NCBI RefSeq assembly: GCF_040364665.1
Contig: NZ_BAABWX010000001.1
Span: forward strand, 1,612,001-1,676,000
DNA: 64,000 bases
From: Cognatishimia sp. WU-CL00825
Lineage (GTDB): Bacteria > Pseudomonadota > Alphaproteobacteria > Rhodobacterales > Rhodobacteraceae
Reading direction: 5' to 3'
Shown here: piece after piece, positions 9,245 to 17,445 of the stretch
How the letters are laid out: each line of letters opens with the position of its first letter
Position numbering within the stretch: position 1 is the first letter of the stretch
Notes under the pieces: generated by a model
Told to the model about the DNA's origin: nothing
The model's database searches: none
The model's input: the letters and a program-made list of their open reading frames with translations, nothing else
Program-made: the position numbers and the translations under genes

Positions 9245-10656
9245 AATCTGTCACCAATCAAAAACTGAACGGCACGATCAAGACGAATATGGGGCGGACC
9301 AAACCCCGGTTTCAGATCAAGCACAGAGGGCGCGAAGTTCATGATTTCATAGCTTTCGTCCAGCCATTTTTCGGCACCCTCTTTTGCAGGGACCAAGAGT
9401 TTAGAGGGGTCATCCGGTAATTCCCCGGGATAAAACGCTGCCTGTTTACCGCCATTCAGCAGAGTGCCCCGGACACAATCCAGGCTGCGCCCATTGTGAT
9501 CCAACGTTTCCTCAACAGTGGTGCGCAACGCCGCAAGCGCTAGCGATTGTGTCTTGGCACCAGCAAATTCCGCACGGTCGTGCGCATCCCGGGTCAGCGC
9601 ATCCATGATAGCCGTCAAACGCCCATGTTGGCGATGATGCAGGTGATCTGCCTTTGTCGCGGCAAATAGAATTCTTTCAACGCGTTTGCCGATGAGCAAC
9701 CGGTTCAAAAACGCGTTTCTACCAGGGCGGAATGTCGCTAGGATATCCGTCATTGCCCCGCGCATGTCTTCGACCGCACGCGGCCCCTTGTGGATCGCCC
9801 CCAATGCATCAACCAAGACAACCTGACGATCTATTCGGGCAAAATGGTCTCGAAAGAACGGCTTGATGACACGTTGCTTGTAAGCTTCAAACCGACGCTC
9901 CATCTCGCGCCACAAAGACCGACGCATTGCGCCAGATTGTGCAGGAAGCGGTGCAAAGGTAAGTACTGGTGACCCTGCAAGATCTCCCGGCAACAAAAAA
10001 CGGCCGGGTGTGCAATCGTAATACCCCGCGTCGCGCGCGCTGGTCAGATAATCGGTGAAAGACTTTGCAAGTGCTTGGGCAACAGGTTCTTCAAGCTTAA
10101 GCGCCGGATCTGTGTTCTGCACCGCGGCCAAATAGTCGGCCCCCAAAGGGCGATTTTGCAGCCGCTCGATAACCTCGGCGCTCCACTGGGTATAGGATTT
10201 GTCCAACAACCCCAGATCAAGCAACCATTCGCCAGGGTAGTCAACAATATCCAAGTGCACCGTGCGCGGCCGCTGCAGCCCCGCCAATAGTCCGGCTGGC
10301 TGCACCTTTAGCGATAGCCTTAGTTCTGAAACCGCGCGGGTGCTGTCAGGCCAATGCGGCGTTGGCCCCACGAGGGCTGCCAGATGGTTTTCATAGTCAA
10401 AGCGCGGCACGGTGACGTCAGGTTGGGGCTGAAGATAGGCCGCCATAATGCGCCCCTCACCGATGGCACTGACCTGAGACATACGCCCCCGATCCAAAAG
10501 GTTTGCCACCAAAGACGTGATAAAAACCGTTTTTCCTGCGCGCGCCAATCCGGTTACGCCAACACGAACCACCGGCTCAAACAACGCTTCAGAAAGTCCA
10601 TCGCCAACCGCTTCGACGCGACGCGATACTTCGTTTGCCAGATCGGTAATGATCAC
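9241..10656 (-). CDS. YcjX-family P-loop nucleotide-binding protein
   Basis: About 471 residues; DUF463/YcjX family of GTPase-like proteins of unknown function that are induced with stress operons in enterobacteria. A P-loop (GLARAGKT, about 36-43) and a switch-like stretch HLDIVDYPGEWLLDL are visible. I choose the GTG at 10656, preceded by AGGGG; the frame is open to 10872 but that would overlap the divergent truA gene. It is the first gene of the YcjX-GNAT-YcjF operon. Confidence 0.82.
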   Translation of the reverse strand: MIITDLANEVSRRVEAVGDGLSEALFEPVVRVGVTGLARAGKTVFITSLVANLLDRGRMSQVSAIGEGRIMAAYLQPQPDVTVPRFDYENHLAALVGPTPHWPDSTRAVSELRLSLKVQPAGLLAGLQRPRTVHLDIVDYPGEWLLDLGLLDKSYTQWSAEVIERLQNRPLGADYLAAVQNTDPALKLEEPVAQALAKSFTDYLTSARDAGYYDCTPGRFLLPGDLAGSPVLTFAPLPAQSGAMRRSLWREMERRFEAYKQRVIKPFFRDHFARIDRQVVLVDALGAIHKGPRAVEDMRGAMTDILATFRPGRNAFLNRLLIGKRVERILFAATKADHLHHRQHGRLTAIMDALTRDAHDRAEFAGAKTQSLALAALRTTVEETLDHNGRSLDCVRGTLLNGGKQAAFYPGELPDDPSKLLVPAKEGAEKWLDESYEIMNFAPSVLDLKPGFGPPHIRLDRAVQFLIGDRL

Positions 10657-10796
10657 TGCTGTCCCCTTGGTTCTGCATTGAAAATAGGGCCTGCAATTTG
10701 ATTTTGCTATAGGCGCAGACGCAATGATCTTGGGAAATCCGCAATTCTTTTCCCCCAAACCGTTGCCATGGTCTGCTTGTCTGGTTATGGCGAGAC

Positions 10797-11576
10797 ATGG
10801 TCCGGATTGCACTAAAAGTTGAATATGATGGCGCGCCTTTTGCCGGTTGGCAGCGACAGGCCGATCAACCATCGGTCCAGGGGGCGATAGAAGCTGCTCT
10901 GGCTAAACTGGAACCGGGAGCCCATACCATCGCCGCTGCGGGCCGCACCGATGCCGGAGTGCATGGGCTGGCGCAAGTCGCCCATTGTGACCTGAAACGC
11001 GACTGGACCCCGTTTCGTTTGTCCGAAGCACTCAATTTTCATCTGAAGCCCGCGCCGGTTTCCATTGTGGATGCGGCGGTAGTTGATGATGACTGGCACG
11101 CCCGTTTTAGCGCTGTTGAACGTCGCTATCTGTTCCGGATTCTGATGCGGCGCGCGCCTGCGACCCATCAATCAGGTCTGGTATGGCAAGTCAAAAACCC
11201 GTTGGATGTGCAAGCGATGCAGCAAGCAGCGCAGCATCTTTTGGGTCTTCATGATTTTACAACCTTCCGGTCTTCGATCTGTCAAGCTGCGAGCCCCGTG
11301 AAAACTCTGGATGCTTTGGAAGTGAAAGCAAAGGAAACGCTTTGGGGAGACGAGGTGCATTTCCGCGTCCGAGCCCGGTCGTTTTTACACAATCAGGTGC
11401 GCAGTTTTGTTGGGACATTGGAAAGAGTTGGATCCGGTGCTTGGGCACCGGATGATGTAAAAACGGCGCTTGAAGCCGCCGACCGCGCCCGCTGTGGGCC
11501 AGTCTGCCCGCCACAGGGACTGTATCTTGCTGGCGTCAAATACCCGCAAGATCCATTTTCAAAATCAGTTACTTAG
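10797..11576 (+). CDS. truA: tRNA pseudouridine(38-40) synthase
   Basis: Isomerises uridines 38-40 in the anticodon arm of tRNAs. The catalytic aspartate is Asp52 in the family motif GRTDAGVHG, with an N-terminal [15 protein letters not shown] strand typical of TruA and the later [13 protein letters not shown] motif. The length of 259 residues is normal. The gene is divergent from ycjX and convergent with the small helix-turn-helix gene. Confidence 0.95.
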   Translation: MVRIALKVEYDGAPFAGWQRQADQPSVQGAIEAALAKLEPGAHTIAAAGRTDAGVHGLAQVAHCDLKRDWTPFRLSEALNFHLKPAPVSIVDAAVVDDDWHARFSAVERRYLFRILMRRAPATHQSGLVWQVKNPLDVQAMQQAAQHLLGLHDFTTFRSSICQAASPVKTLDALEVKAKETLWGDEVHFRVRARSFLHNQVRSFVGTLERVGSGAWAPDDVKTALEAADRARCGPVCPPQGLYLAGVKYPQDPFSKSVT

Positions 11577-11581
11577 ACCCT

Positions 11582-12040
11582 TTAACCGCTCTCGTCTTCA
11601 AGATGCAGCTTCATATCTAGCAGCACTTGCTGCAACGCCAGGGTTTCTTTCAGCAGGCGCTTGGCCTCGTTGATAGTGATGATGCCGTCTTCAATGGATT
11701 GGTTATATTCCCCCATCAGCATCGCAAACCTTTGGCTTAACGCGATAACATCCGCATTGACGCCGCCTTTGTCTTCTTGATTGCGACGGCGTTCGTCAAA
11801 CGACAGGGTTATGCCACGCAATTCTGCAAGGGCTGAAGTGACATGAGGATAGCCCGCAGCCTCTTCGAGGGCGGCGACGGCATCAACGGGCATAAAGCGA
11901 TCAGAATGCTCTTCATGATCAGAATAATAGCGCCCAAGAGTCGCTTTTGACTTACCGGTTAATGCACAGGCCGCTTCTATACCCACATCTTTAACCAATG
12001 CTTCTGTATGCTTCTTCAAATAACTGCCGGGGGCGGGCAT
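11582..12040 (-). CDS. Small helix-turn-helix protein, function unknown
   Basis: A 152-residue protein I cannot assign to a named family. Residues about 18-40 (GIEAACALTGKSKATLGRYYS) look like a phage-CII or homeodomain-like helix-turn-helix, followed by a loop and a long helical C-terminal part (75-150) suited to oligomerisation. The start at ATG 12040 is supported by AAAGGAGAG six bases upstream; the frame extends to 12118 without a better site. A perfect inverted repeat at 12080-12102 could be its operator. It is probably a DNA-binding regulator, but its targets are unknown. Confidence 0.6.
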   Translation of the reverse strand: MPAPGSYLKKHTEALVKDVGIEAACALTGKSKATLGRYYSDHEEHSDRFMPVDAVAALEEAAGYPHVTSALAELRGITLSFDERRRNQEDKGGVNADVIALSQRFAMLMGEYNQSIEDGIITINEAKRLLKETLALQQVLLDMKLHLEDESG

Positions 12041-12079
12041 GGGGCTCTCCTTTATGCACCCCTCTGGGGGGAAATCACT

Positions 12080-12102
12080 AAGTCTTTTCCCATTAAAGAC
12101 TT
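12080..12102. promoter_or_regulatory. Inverted repeat upstream of the helix-turn-helix gene
   Basis: AAGTCTTT (12080-12087) and AAAGACTT (12095-12102) form perfect 8-bp arms separated by 7 bp, 40 bp upstream of the start at 12040. The position and symmetry suit an autoregulatory operator for the helix-turn-helix protein. This is inference. Confidence 0.4.
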
Positions 12103-12118
12103 TTCCTACATTTGTCAT

Positions 12119-12304
12119 TTTTAAATTGTCCTGCGGAGATCAGGAAACGCGGTTCGACGTGAGTGTGATCGGATCAAGGGTGAGGGACAGGGTCAAAGGC
12201 TACAACCTCGGGTAGCTGATGGGCCAGTCTTTGAGGGAAGTAACAAGTTATCCAACGAACAGCCACCTATCCCCAGGGGCTTTGCCTAATTGGCTGTTCT
12301 TTTT
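12119..12304 (+). ncRNA. Candidate small RNA ending in an intrinsic terminator
   Basis: Between the minus-strand helix-turn-helix gene and tdk lies about 185 bp with no open reading frame. It is G-rich and self-complementary in places, and ends in the terminator at 12257-12304. No plus-strand gene lies upstream for 540 bp (truA ends at 11576), so the terminator should end a transcript that begins in this stretch. It shows none of the motifs of SRP RNA, tmRNA or RNase P RNA that I can recognise. The 5' end is a guess; I see no strong promoter. Confidence 0.35.
12257..12304 (+). terminator. Intrinsic terminator before tdk
   Basis: GAACAGCCA (12257-12265) pairs perfectly with TGGCTGTTC (12291-12299), enclosing a small inner CCCC-A-GGGG hairpin, and is followed by five T residues (12300-12304). 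The T-run is only on the plus-strand side. Confidence 0.6.
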
Positions 12305-12409
12305 ATGAGTATCCAATTCAAATCCGGGCTGTCACTGTTGACAGCTCGGTCCTCGCTTTTCCCAGAATGCGTCTTGATTTTTTGCCTGTGCTCGTCTTAT
12401 CAGCAGGAC

Positions 12410-12988
12410 ATGGCTAAGCTCTATTTTCAGTATTCGACCATGAACGCCGGCAAATCGACGGTTTTGCTGCAAGCGGCGCATAACTATCGCGAACGCGGCA
12501 TGGATTCTTATCTTTTGACAGTGGATTTTGACGACCGCGGAGGCGAAGGAAAAATTGCCTCTCGCATAGGAATTTCTGAACCAGCAGAGACCTTTAGCGC
12601 AAAAACCGACCTGTTTCAAAAAATCGAAAACCGGCTTAAAAAGGGCCATGTGGCCTGTGTCTTTATCGACGAGGCACAATTCCTGAGCAAAGCGCAGGTT
12701 TGGCAATTGGCCCGCGCTGTTGACGACCTGAAAGTGCCCGTCATGTGCTATGGGTTGCGCGTCGATTTTCGCGGCGAATTGTTTCCCGGTTCCGCAGCAC
12801 TTTTGGCGCTGGCCGACGAAATGCGCGAGGTGCGCACAATCTGTCATTGTGGAAAGAAGGCCACCATGGTTGTGCGCCAGGACGCCGAAGGCAAGGTTTT
12901 ACTAGATGGGGCGCAAGTGCAGATCGGCGGCAACGAAACCTATGTTTCCCTGTGCCGCAAGCACTGGCGCGACGCGATGGATATGTAG
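12410..12988 (+). CDS. tdk: Thymidine kinase (type II)
   Basis: Phosphorylates thymidine to dTMP in the nucleotide salvage pathway. The 192-residue protein has the P-loop STMNAGKST at residues 9-17, the catalytic FIDEAQFL segment near residue 85, and the zinc-binding lasso region with CHCGKKA and the C-terminal CRKHW. The frame is open from 12290, but MAKLYFQYSTMNAGKST is the standard N-terminus, so I start at 12410. Confidence 0.95.
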   Translation: MAKLYFQYSTMNAGKSTVLLQAAHNYRERGMDSYLLTVDFDDRGGEGKIASRIGISEPAETFSAKTDLFQKIENRLKKGHVACVFIDEAQFLSKAQVWQLARAVDDLKVPVMCYGLRVDFRGELFPGSAALLALADEMREVRTICHCGKKATMVVRQDAEGKVLLDGAQVQIGGNETYVSLCRKHWRDAMDM

Positions 12989-13511
12989 CCAGCCGGTTTG
13001 GGTTTTTGCAGTCCTCAACCCGGAGATGATCGGCGATGATCGCGTTGCTCCCGCTATTTTTTTGAAAACTGCAACACCACGACCGCAGGGTTAAGTCATT
13101 GATCTTTGCGCAAATCTGGCTTTTGGGCTGCAAAATCCCGGCAAAACGGCCCCTAGATGGTGGGGCGTTGCGTTATTTGATCACAAAGTACGCCGCATTC
13201 ATCTTTGTTAACTTGTACAAATTGTACGTTTGGCGCGTTGAAACGTACGATTCGTTTCCGCATTTAAAAAGTGTTAATGCCCAACTGAGCGCCTTCAACG
13301 CAATGGAAACGTTAATGAAAACTTACACAGATATTAACCTTGGTTAATTTCGCACCAAGCCTGAAGGCCTGTACAGAAGCTCTCAAAATGACCGTTTGGA
13401 GCATTGATTTATGCCCATAACTGCTTAGATTATTTGTGACGGTTGGCGACAGAAATTTGCGCAAATTAGCTGATCCTGATGTGCCGATCTGAAGCGTTGT
13501 CGGAGGCTGCG
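12989..13511. other. Long intergenic region after tdk
   Basis: About 520 bp with no gene I can support. It contains a TTGTACAAATTGTAC direct repeat near 13212-13226, several TTAA tetranucleotides including TTAA-N6-TTAA pairs near 13264-13277, and a perfect 16-bp palindrome at 13333-13348. The open frames here are short, have no ribosome-binding site and show no family features. Confidence 0.4.
13333..13348. repeat. Perfect palindrome ATTAACCTTGGTTAAT
   Basis: A 16-bp perfectly self-complementary sequence, 164 bp upstream of the DUF1992 gene. Its TTAA-N6-TTAA form is close to, but one base shorter than, the TTAA-N7-TTAA motif of the cell-cycle regulator CtrA. Confidence 0.35.
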
Positions 13512-13835
13512 ATGAAATTTTCAACACTGAGTGAATATCAAATCCGCAAAGCTGAAGCTGAAGGTCAATTTGACGATCTGAAGGGCGCAGGCAAACCGCT
13601 GGGTCGGGCGGATGATGGTGATTTTTCGGAAAACGTTGGGTTTCGCATCATGGCCGAGGCCGGTGCCCTGCCCAAGGAAATCGAATTGAAGCTGGAAGAA
13701 GAAGCGCAATTGAAAGTGTTGAAGGACACGGCAGACCCCAAAGCCCGCAAAGAGGAAATGCGCCGGTTGGCAGATATTCAATTGCGACGCGCCATTCAGG
13801 AAGAAGCGCGCCGCAAGTATTATTCGCAGGGCTAG
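13512..13835 (+). CDS. DUF1992 (DnaJ-related) small protein
   Basis: A 107-residue, highly charged, helical soluble protein. The segment ERQ-like IRKAEAEGQFDDLKGAGKPL near residues 12-30, followed by conserved Asn/Phe positions, is the signature of DUF1992, found at the C-terminus of some DnaJ-like proteins and as a stand-alone protein. No biochemical role is known to me. The ATG at 13512 follows a GGAG site. The gene is convergent with the hydroxyacid dehydrogenase gene (4-bp overlap). Confidence 0.75.
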   Translation: MKFSTLSEYQIRKAEAEGQFDDLKGAGKPLGRADDGDFSENVGFRIMAEAGALPKEIELKLEEEAQLKVLKDTADPKARKEEMRRLADIQLRRAIQEEARRKYYSQG

Positions 13836-14788
13836 TTCACGCCGTTTGGCAAGGCCAAGCCCTGGTCAAAGGCCAACAGATTGTCGACCGCCATCAAGCC
13901 CATATCGGTGCGCACTTCGAGGGCGGCGGTACCAAGGTGGGGCAATAAGGTGGTGTTTTCCAACGCCATCAGCGCGGTCGGCACATCGGGTTCAAATTCA
14001 TAGACATCCAGACCAGCCCCGGCGATTGAGTTAGACTGAAGCGCGGCGATCAGCGCCTGTTCGTCGACAATTTCACCGCGCGCGATATTGATAAAGATCG
14101 CGGTGGGCGACATAGCATCAAACACCGAGGAGCCGATCAGATGGGTGGTGTCTGCGCCGCCGGGCACCGCGACCACCAAGATATCGACCTGCCCTGCAAG
14201 GCTGTTCAGATTGTCGACCTGTTGGGCCGGAAAATCCATGGGTTTGACGGAACGATTGACGTATTTCACCGTCATGCCAAAGCCAAAATGGCAGCGCTTT
14301 GCAATGGCCTGACCAATGCGCCCCATGCCGACAATGCCGACGGTTTTCCCAGACATATGCAAGCCTAGAAATTGCGTGGGGTGCCAGCCTTGCCAGTTCC
14401 CCGCGCGCAGAATGCGTTCGCCTTCGCCGGCGCGCCGGCAGGTCATCAACATCAAGGTCAAAGCAATGTCGGCGGTGGCATCGGTCACAGCCCCCGGCGT
14501 ATTGGAAACCCGCAGGCCCGCTTTGGTGGCTGCATTCGTGTCGATGTGATTATAACCCACCCCGAAATTCGCCAAGACTTTGGCGCGAGGGTTGGGCACA
14601 TCGGCAAAGACATCAGCGGAATAGATATCGCCCAAGGTTGGCAACACTGCATCATAGCGGCGCAGGCTGTCGCGCAGTTCGGTTGCGGTCAGCGGCGTGG
14701 TTTCTTGGCGCACGGTGACCGCAAAACCGGTCTGAGCTTTGCTGATCACCGGATCTGGCAGCGGGCGTGTGAGCAACAGGGTTTTCAA
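13832..14788 (-). CDS. D-2-hydroxyacid dehydrogenase, glyoxylate reductase-like
   Basis: NAD(P)-dependent oxidoreductase of 318 residues. The Rossmann motif GIVGMGRIGQAIAKR lies near residues 150-164. The catalytic Arg (INIARGE), Glu (YEFEPD) and His (LPHLGTA) of the D-isomer-specific family are all present. The early GVGYNHID segment resembles glyoxylate/hydroxypyruvate reductases. The true substrate is not fixed by the sequence. It is the last gene of a proC-csaA-dehydrogenase operon; its ATG overlaps the csaA stop by 4 bp. Confidence 0.85.
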   Translation of the reverse strand: MKTLLLTRPLPDPVISKAQTGFAVTVRQETTPLTATELRDSLRRYDAVLPTLGDIYSADVFADVPNPRAKVLANFGVGYNHIDTNAATKAGLRVSNTPGAVTDATADIALTLMLMTCRRAGEGERILRAGNWQGWHPTQFLGLHMSGKTVGIVGMGRIGQAIAKRCHFGFGMTVKYVNRSVKPMDFPAQQVDNLNSLAGQVDILVVAVPGGADTTHLIGSSVFDAMSPTAIFINIARGEIVDEQALIAALQSNSIAGAGLDVYEFEPDVPTALMALENTTLLPHLGTAALEVRTDMGLMAVDNLLAFDQGLALPNGVN

Positions 14789-15123
14789 TGCATGCGTCCT
14801 CCGCTTGGAACGGGTTGATCAGGGCTGATCAAGACAATCTCGCCGTTTTCGTCAGGCAAGCCCAGCACCAGAATTTCGGACATGAATTTGCCGATCTGGC
14901 GGGGTGGAAAATTGACCACGGCCATGACTTGTTTGCCGATCAGATCCTGTGGCGTGTAATGCGCGGTGATCTGAGCCGAGCTTTTGCGGATGCCAAGCGT
15001 ATCGCCGAAATCAACCCAAAGCTTGATCGCGGGTTTACGGGCTTCGGGATAGGGCTGAGCGTCGACAACGGTGCCGGTGCGAATATCGACTTTCAGGAAA
15101 TCGTCAAAGGTAATGTCAGCCAT
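14785..15123 (-). CDS. csaA: CsaA-type tRNA-binding domain protein
   Basis: A 112-residue OB-fold protein (MADITFDDFLKVDIRTG start) of the EMAP/Trbp111 tRNA-binding family; CsaA of Bacillus is a dimeric chaperone-like tRNA binder. The motif KVDIRTGTVVDAQPYPEARKP is characteristic. I start at ATG 15123. It overlaps proC by 8 bp and the dehydrogenase by 4 bp, so it is tightly coupled within the operon. Confidence 0.85.
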   Translation of the reverse strand: MADITFDDFLKVDIRTGTVVDAQPYPEARKPAIKLWVDFGDTLGIRKSSAQITAHYTPQDLIGKQVMAVVNFPPRQIGKFMSEILVLGLPDENGEIVLISPDQPVPSGGRMH

Positions 15124-15931
15124 TGGCAAGCTCTTTTGAACGGTTGGTTGCTGCGGCAACAGTGTCGGTGATCACTTTGGGCAATCCGGTTGTTTGCTGC
15201 ATCAAGACTTCTAGCCCGGCCTGGGTGGTGCCATTGGGGCTGGTGACATTGATGCGCAGTTGGCTGGGGCTTTCGGATGCCGCCATGGCCAGGGCACCAG
15301 AACCTGCCACCGTGGCTTTGGCCAGAGTCATCGCGAGTTCAGGGGCCAGACCCTGGGCTTCGCCTGCCTGGGCCAGACATTCGATCATGTGAAACACATA
15401 GGCCGGGCCAGAGCCTGACACGCCGGTGACTGCATCCATTTGGCTTTCAGATTCCAGGCGTACCACCTGGCCGACGGCAGATAAAAGCTGATCGGCAAGG
15501 TCAAGATGGGCGGTGGTGCTGTGGCTGTTGCCGATGATGGCGGTGATGCCCTGACCGATGGCGGCCGGGGTGTTGGGCATGGCGCGGATAATGGGTGTTT
15601 GGGCCCCCAGAATGTCTTGGTAATTTGCGATGGAAATGCCTGCGGCCACGGATAAGAACAGGGTCTTGCCATTGCCCATTTGTTGCAAGATTGGCAAGGC
15701 ATCTGCCATCATTTGCGGTTTGACCGCGATCAGCACGATGGCAGGGGTTGCAGGTAGGGTGGCGTTGATATGCACGCCGGTGGATGTCACCCAGTCAGAG
15801 GGAAAAGGGTCTTGCACATAGACTGACTGAGGCGGCAGCCCGTCGTTCAGCCACCCCTGAAGCATGGCGGACCCCATTTTGCCACACCCCAAAAGAACCA
15901 GGCCGTTTTTGGCCAAATATTGCATATCCAT
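15116..15931 (-). CDS. proC: Pyrroline-5-carboxylate reductase
   Basis: Makes proline from pyrroline-5-carboxylate using NAD(P)H. The dinucleotide-binding motif LLGCGKMGSAML is near the N-terminus, followed by the IRAMPNTP motif and the C-terminal signature GSGPAYVFHMIE...LRINVTSPNGTTQAGL. The chosen ATG at 15931 follows AGGAG; the open frame continues to 16045 without support. The length of 271 residues is normal. It is the first gene of its operon. Confidence 0.93.
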   Translation of the reverse strand: MDMQYLAKNGLVLLGCGKMGSAMLQGWLNDGLPPQSVYVQDPFPSDWVTSTGVHINATLPATPAIVLIAVKPQMMADALPILQQMGNGKTLFLSVAAGISIANYQDILGAQTPIIRAMPNTPAAIGQGITAIIGNSHSTTAHLDLADQLLSAVGQVVRLESESQMDAVTGVSGSGPAYVFHMIECLAQAGEAQGLAPELAMTLAKATVAGSGALAMAASESPSQLRINVTSPNGTTQAGLEVLMQQTTGLPKVITDTVAAATNRSKELANG

Positions 15932-16086
15932 GAGCGCTCCTATTCGTTGTGGGCAATGTGGCGGGAATTTTATGGGGCGTCGAGGGAAAGTTGGCCGCAA
16001 ATGTCTGGGACTTTGATTTTTTCTGTCACACATTTGGGTGCGCAACTGTCTAACTTAATAACGGCGCTTGAGAGGATGACAGGACA

Positions 16087-16896
16087 ATGGCCAAAATGAC
16101 GACAGCAATTATCGACGCGGCAAAAGCCGGTGACAAAGATGCGTTGCATGCTTTGGTGGTTGCGGTGCAGGATCAGGTGCATCGATTGGCCATGCGCATG
16201 CTGGCAGATCCGCAGTTGGCGCAAGACGCCACCCAGGAAATATTGATCCGGGTGATCACCAAGCTTTCACAATTTGAGGGACAAAGCCGGTTTGAAACTT
16301 GGGTTTATCGTGTGGCGACGAATTATTTACTGACCGCGCGCAAAGTGATTGCGCGTGATCCGGGGCTGACGTTTGCCATGTTTTCAGAGGATTTGATTGA
16401 CGGGTTGGTTGATGAAACCGCTGCGGCCCCCGAGGACCATGTCATGCTGAATGAATTGCGGATAACCTGCACAATGGCGATGCTGTTGTGTTTGGACGCA
16501 AAACACCGCGCCAGCTATGTTCTGGGCGATATTTTAGAGTGTGATCACGCGGAGGGCGCTGAAATCTTAGAGATAACCACGGCTAATTTTCGCAAACGCC
16601 TGTCACGGGCGCGGACTTTGGTGCAAGACTTTACCGCTCGGTCCTGTGGCCTGGCCAATACATCTGCCAAATGTCATTGCCCGCGACGATTGCCTGCGGC
16701 TATGTCAATGAGACGCCTCGGCGAATGCCCCTCTAAGATGCTGCAAGACGCCCCGGATTACGCGACGGTCAAAGTCGCAGCACAGGCGTTGGAAACTCAG
16801 CTTTCCACCTTAAAGCTGCAACAATCCGTTGGCGGTTTAAAAGCCCCTAAACACATCGCGCAAGAGGTGGTGGACCTTGTGACCATCCACCCATAA
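16087..16896 (+). CDS. ECF-type RNA polymerase sigma factor with cysteine-containing tail
   Basis: Extracytoplasmic-function sigma factor of 269 residues. Region 2 is recognisable (LAQDATQEILIRVITKLSQFEGQ, then RFETWVYRVATNYLL) and a region 4 helix-turn-helix lies near 155-185 (ILEITTANFRKRLSRART). The C-terminal ~80 residues are an extra domain beginning SCGLANTSAKCHCPRR, with several cysteines that could bind metal or act in redox control. No anti-sigma gene is adjacent. A secreted SnoaL-like protein follows 23 bp downstream, probably in the same operon. Confidence 0.82.
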   Translation: MAKMTTAIIDAAKAGDKDALHALVVAVQDQVHRLAMRMLADPQLAQDATQEILIRVITKLSQFEGQSRFETWVYRVATNYLLTARKVIARDPGLTFAMFSEDLIDGLVDETAAAPEDHVMLNELRITCTMAMLLCLDAKHRASYVLGDILECDHAEGAEILEITTANFRKRLSRARTLVQDFTARSCGLANTSAKCHCPRRLPAAMSMRRLGECPSKMLQDAPDYATVKVAAQALETQLSTLKLQQSVGGLKAPKHIAQEVVDLVTIHP

Positions 16897-16919
16897 CCCA
16901 CTATAAAATGGAGATTTTA

Positions 16920-17396
16920 ATGAAACATGCAACCGCATGTCTGATGATGCTTGCCTTGACCATTCCAACAGTTTTGTTTGCAGAAGGACACAAAATGAAC
17001 GATCAGAACACCGAGGTCTTAAAGACCATTGAAACCATGACAACAGCGTTTCAGCTTGGGCAGATTGATGCTGTCATGCAGTCCTATGAACCGACCGCCA
17101 CTGTGGTTTTTGAACCCGCAAGCCCGCTGTCTGACCCAGCTCAATTGCGCGAGATGTTTAAGGGCATGTCCGCGTTGAAGCCAAAGTTTTCCTATGATGC
17201 AGAACATGAGGTCATCGTGAGCGGGGATATTGCGCTGCATATCGCGCCCTGGGCAATGACAGCAAAGACCCCTGAGGGGCAACCAATAGAACAATCAGGG
17301 CTTTCGGTGGCGATTTTGCGCCGGCAATCAGACGGCAGTTGGAAGATGGTGATTGATAACCCGCATGGCAGCCGATTGATCGCAAACAAGACATAA
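16920..17396 (+). CDS. Secreted SnoaL/DUF4440-like protein
   Basis: Periplasmic protein of 158 residues with a cleavable signal peptide (about 1-22, ...TIPTVLFAEG). The mature part is a nuclear-transport-factor-2 fold domain: an early helix TIETMTTAFQLGQIDAVMQSYEPTATV and a final strand SWKMVIDNPHG, typical of DUF4440/SnoaL proteins that bind small ligands or modify steroids. The ATG at 16920 is preceded by GGAG. It probably shares the operon of the ECF sigma factor, suggesting it is its target or sensory partner. The function is unknown. Confidence 0.72.
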   Translation: MKHATACLMMLALTIPTVLFAEGHKMNDQNTEVLKTIETMTTAFQLGQIDAVMQSYEPTATVVFEPASPLSDPAQLREMFKGMSALKPKFSYDAEHEVIVSGDIALHIAPWAMTAKTPEGQPIEQSGLSVAILRRQSDGSWKMVIDNPHGSRLIANKT

Positions 17397-17403
17397 CACG
17401 GCC

Positions 17404-17424
17404 AGAGCCGCACACGGCGGCTCT
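17404..17424. terminator. Hairpin between convergent genes
   Basis: AGAGCCGC (17404-17411) and GCGGCTCT (17417-17424) form a perfect 8-bp stem with a 5-nt loop between the convergent SnoaL-like and YbjN genes. There is no T-run, so it is a weak or bidirectional terminator at best. Confidence 0.45.
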
Positions 17425-17445
17425 AACCTGACTCCCACACATATC

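Noticed and set aside
10657..10872. Longer N-terminus for the YcjX-like protein
   Set aside because: It would overlap the start of truA on the other strand and shows no conserved residues; GTG 10656 has a good AGGGG site.
12119..12304. tmRNA, SRP RNA, 6S or RNase P RNA in the orphan-terminator region
   Set aside because: None of the conserved sequence blocks of these RNAs that I know can be found; kept only as an unnamed candidate small RNA.
13099..13347. Open frame of 82 codons on the plus strand in the gap after tdk
   Set aside because: No ribosome-binding site, unusual composition, and no recognisable family; overlaps the palindrome-rich regulatory-looking stretch.
13264..13348. CtrA binding sites
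   Set aside because: Both TTAA pairs have a 6-bp rather than 7-bp spacer; reported only as a palindrome.
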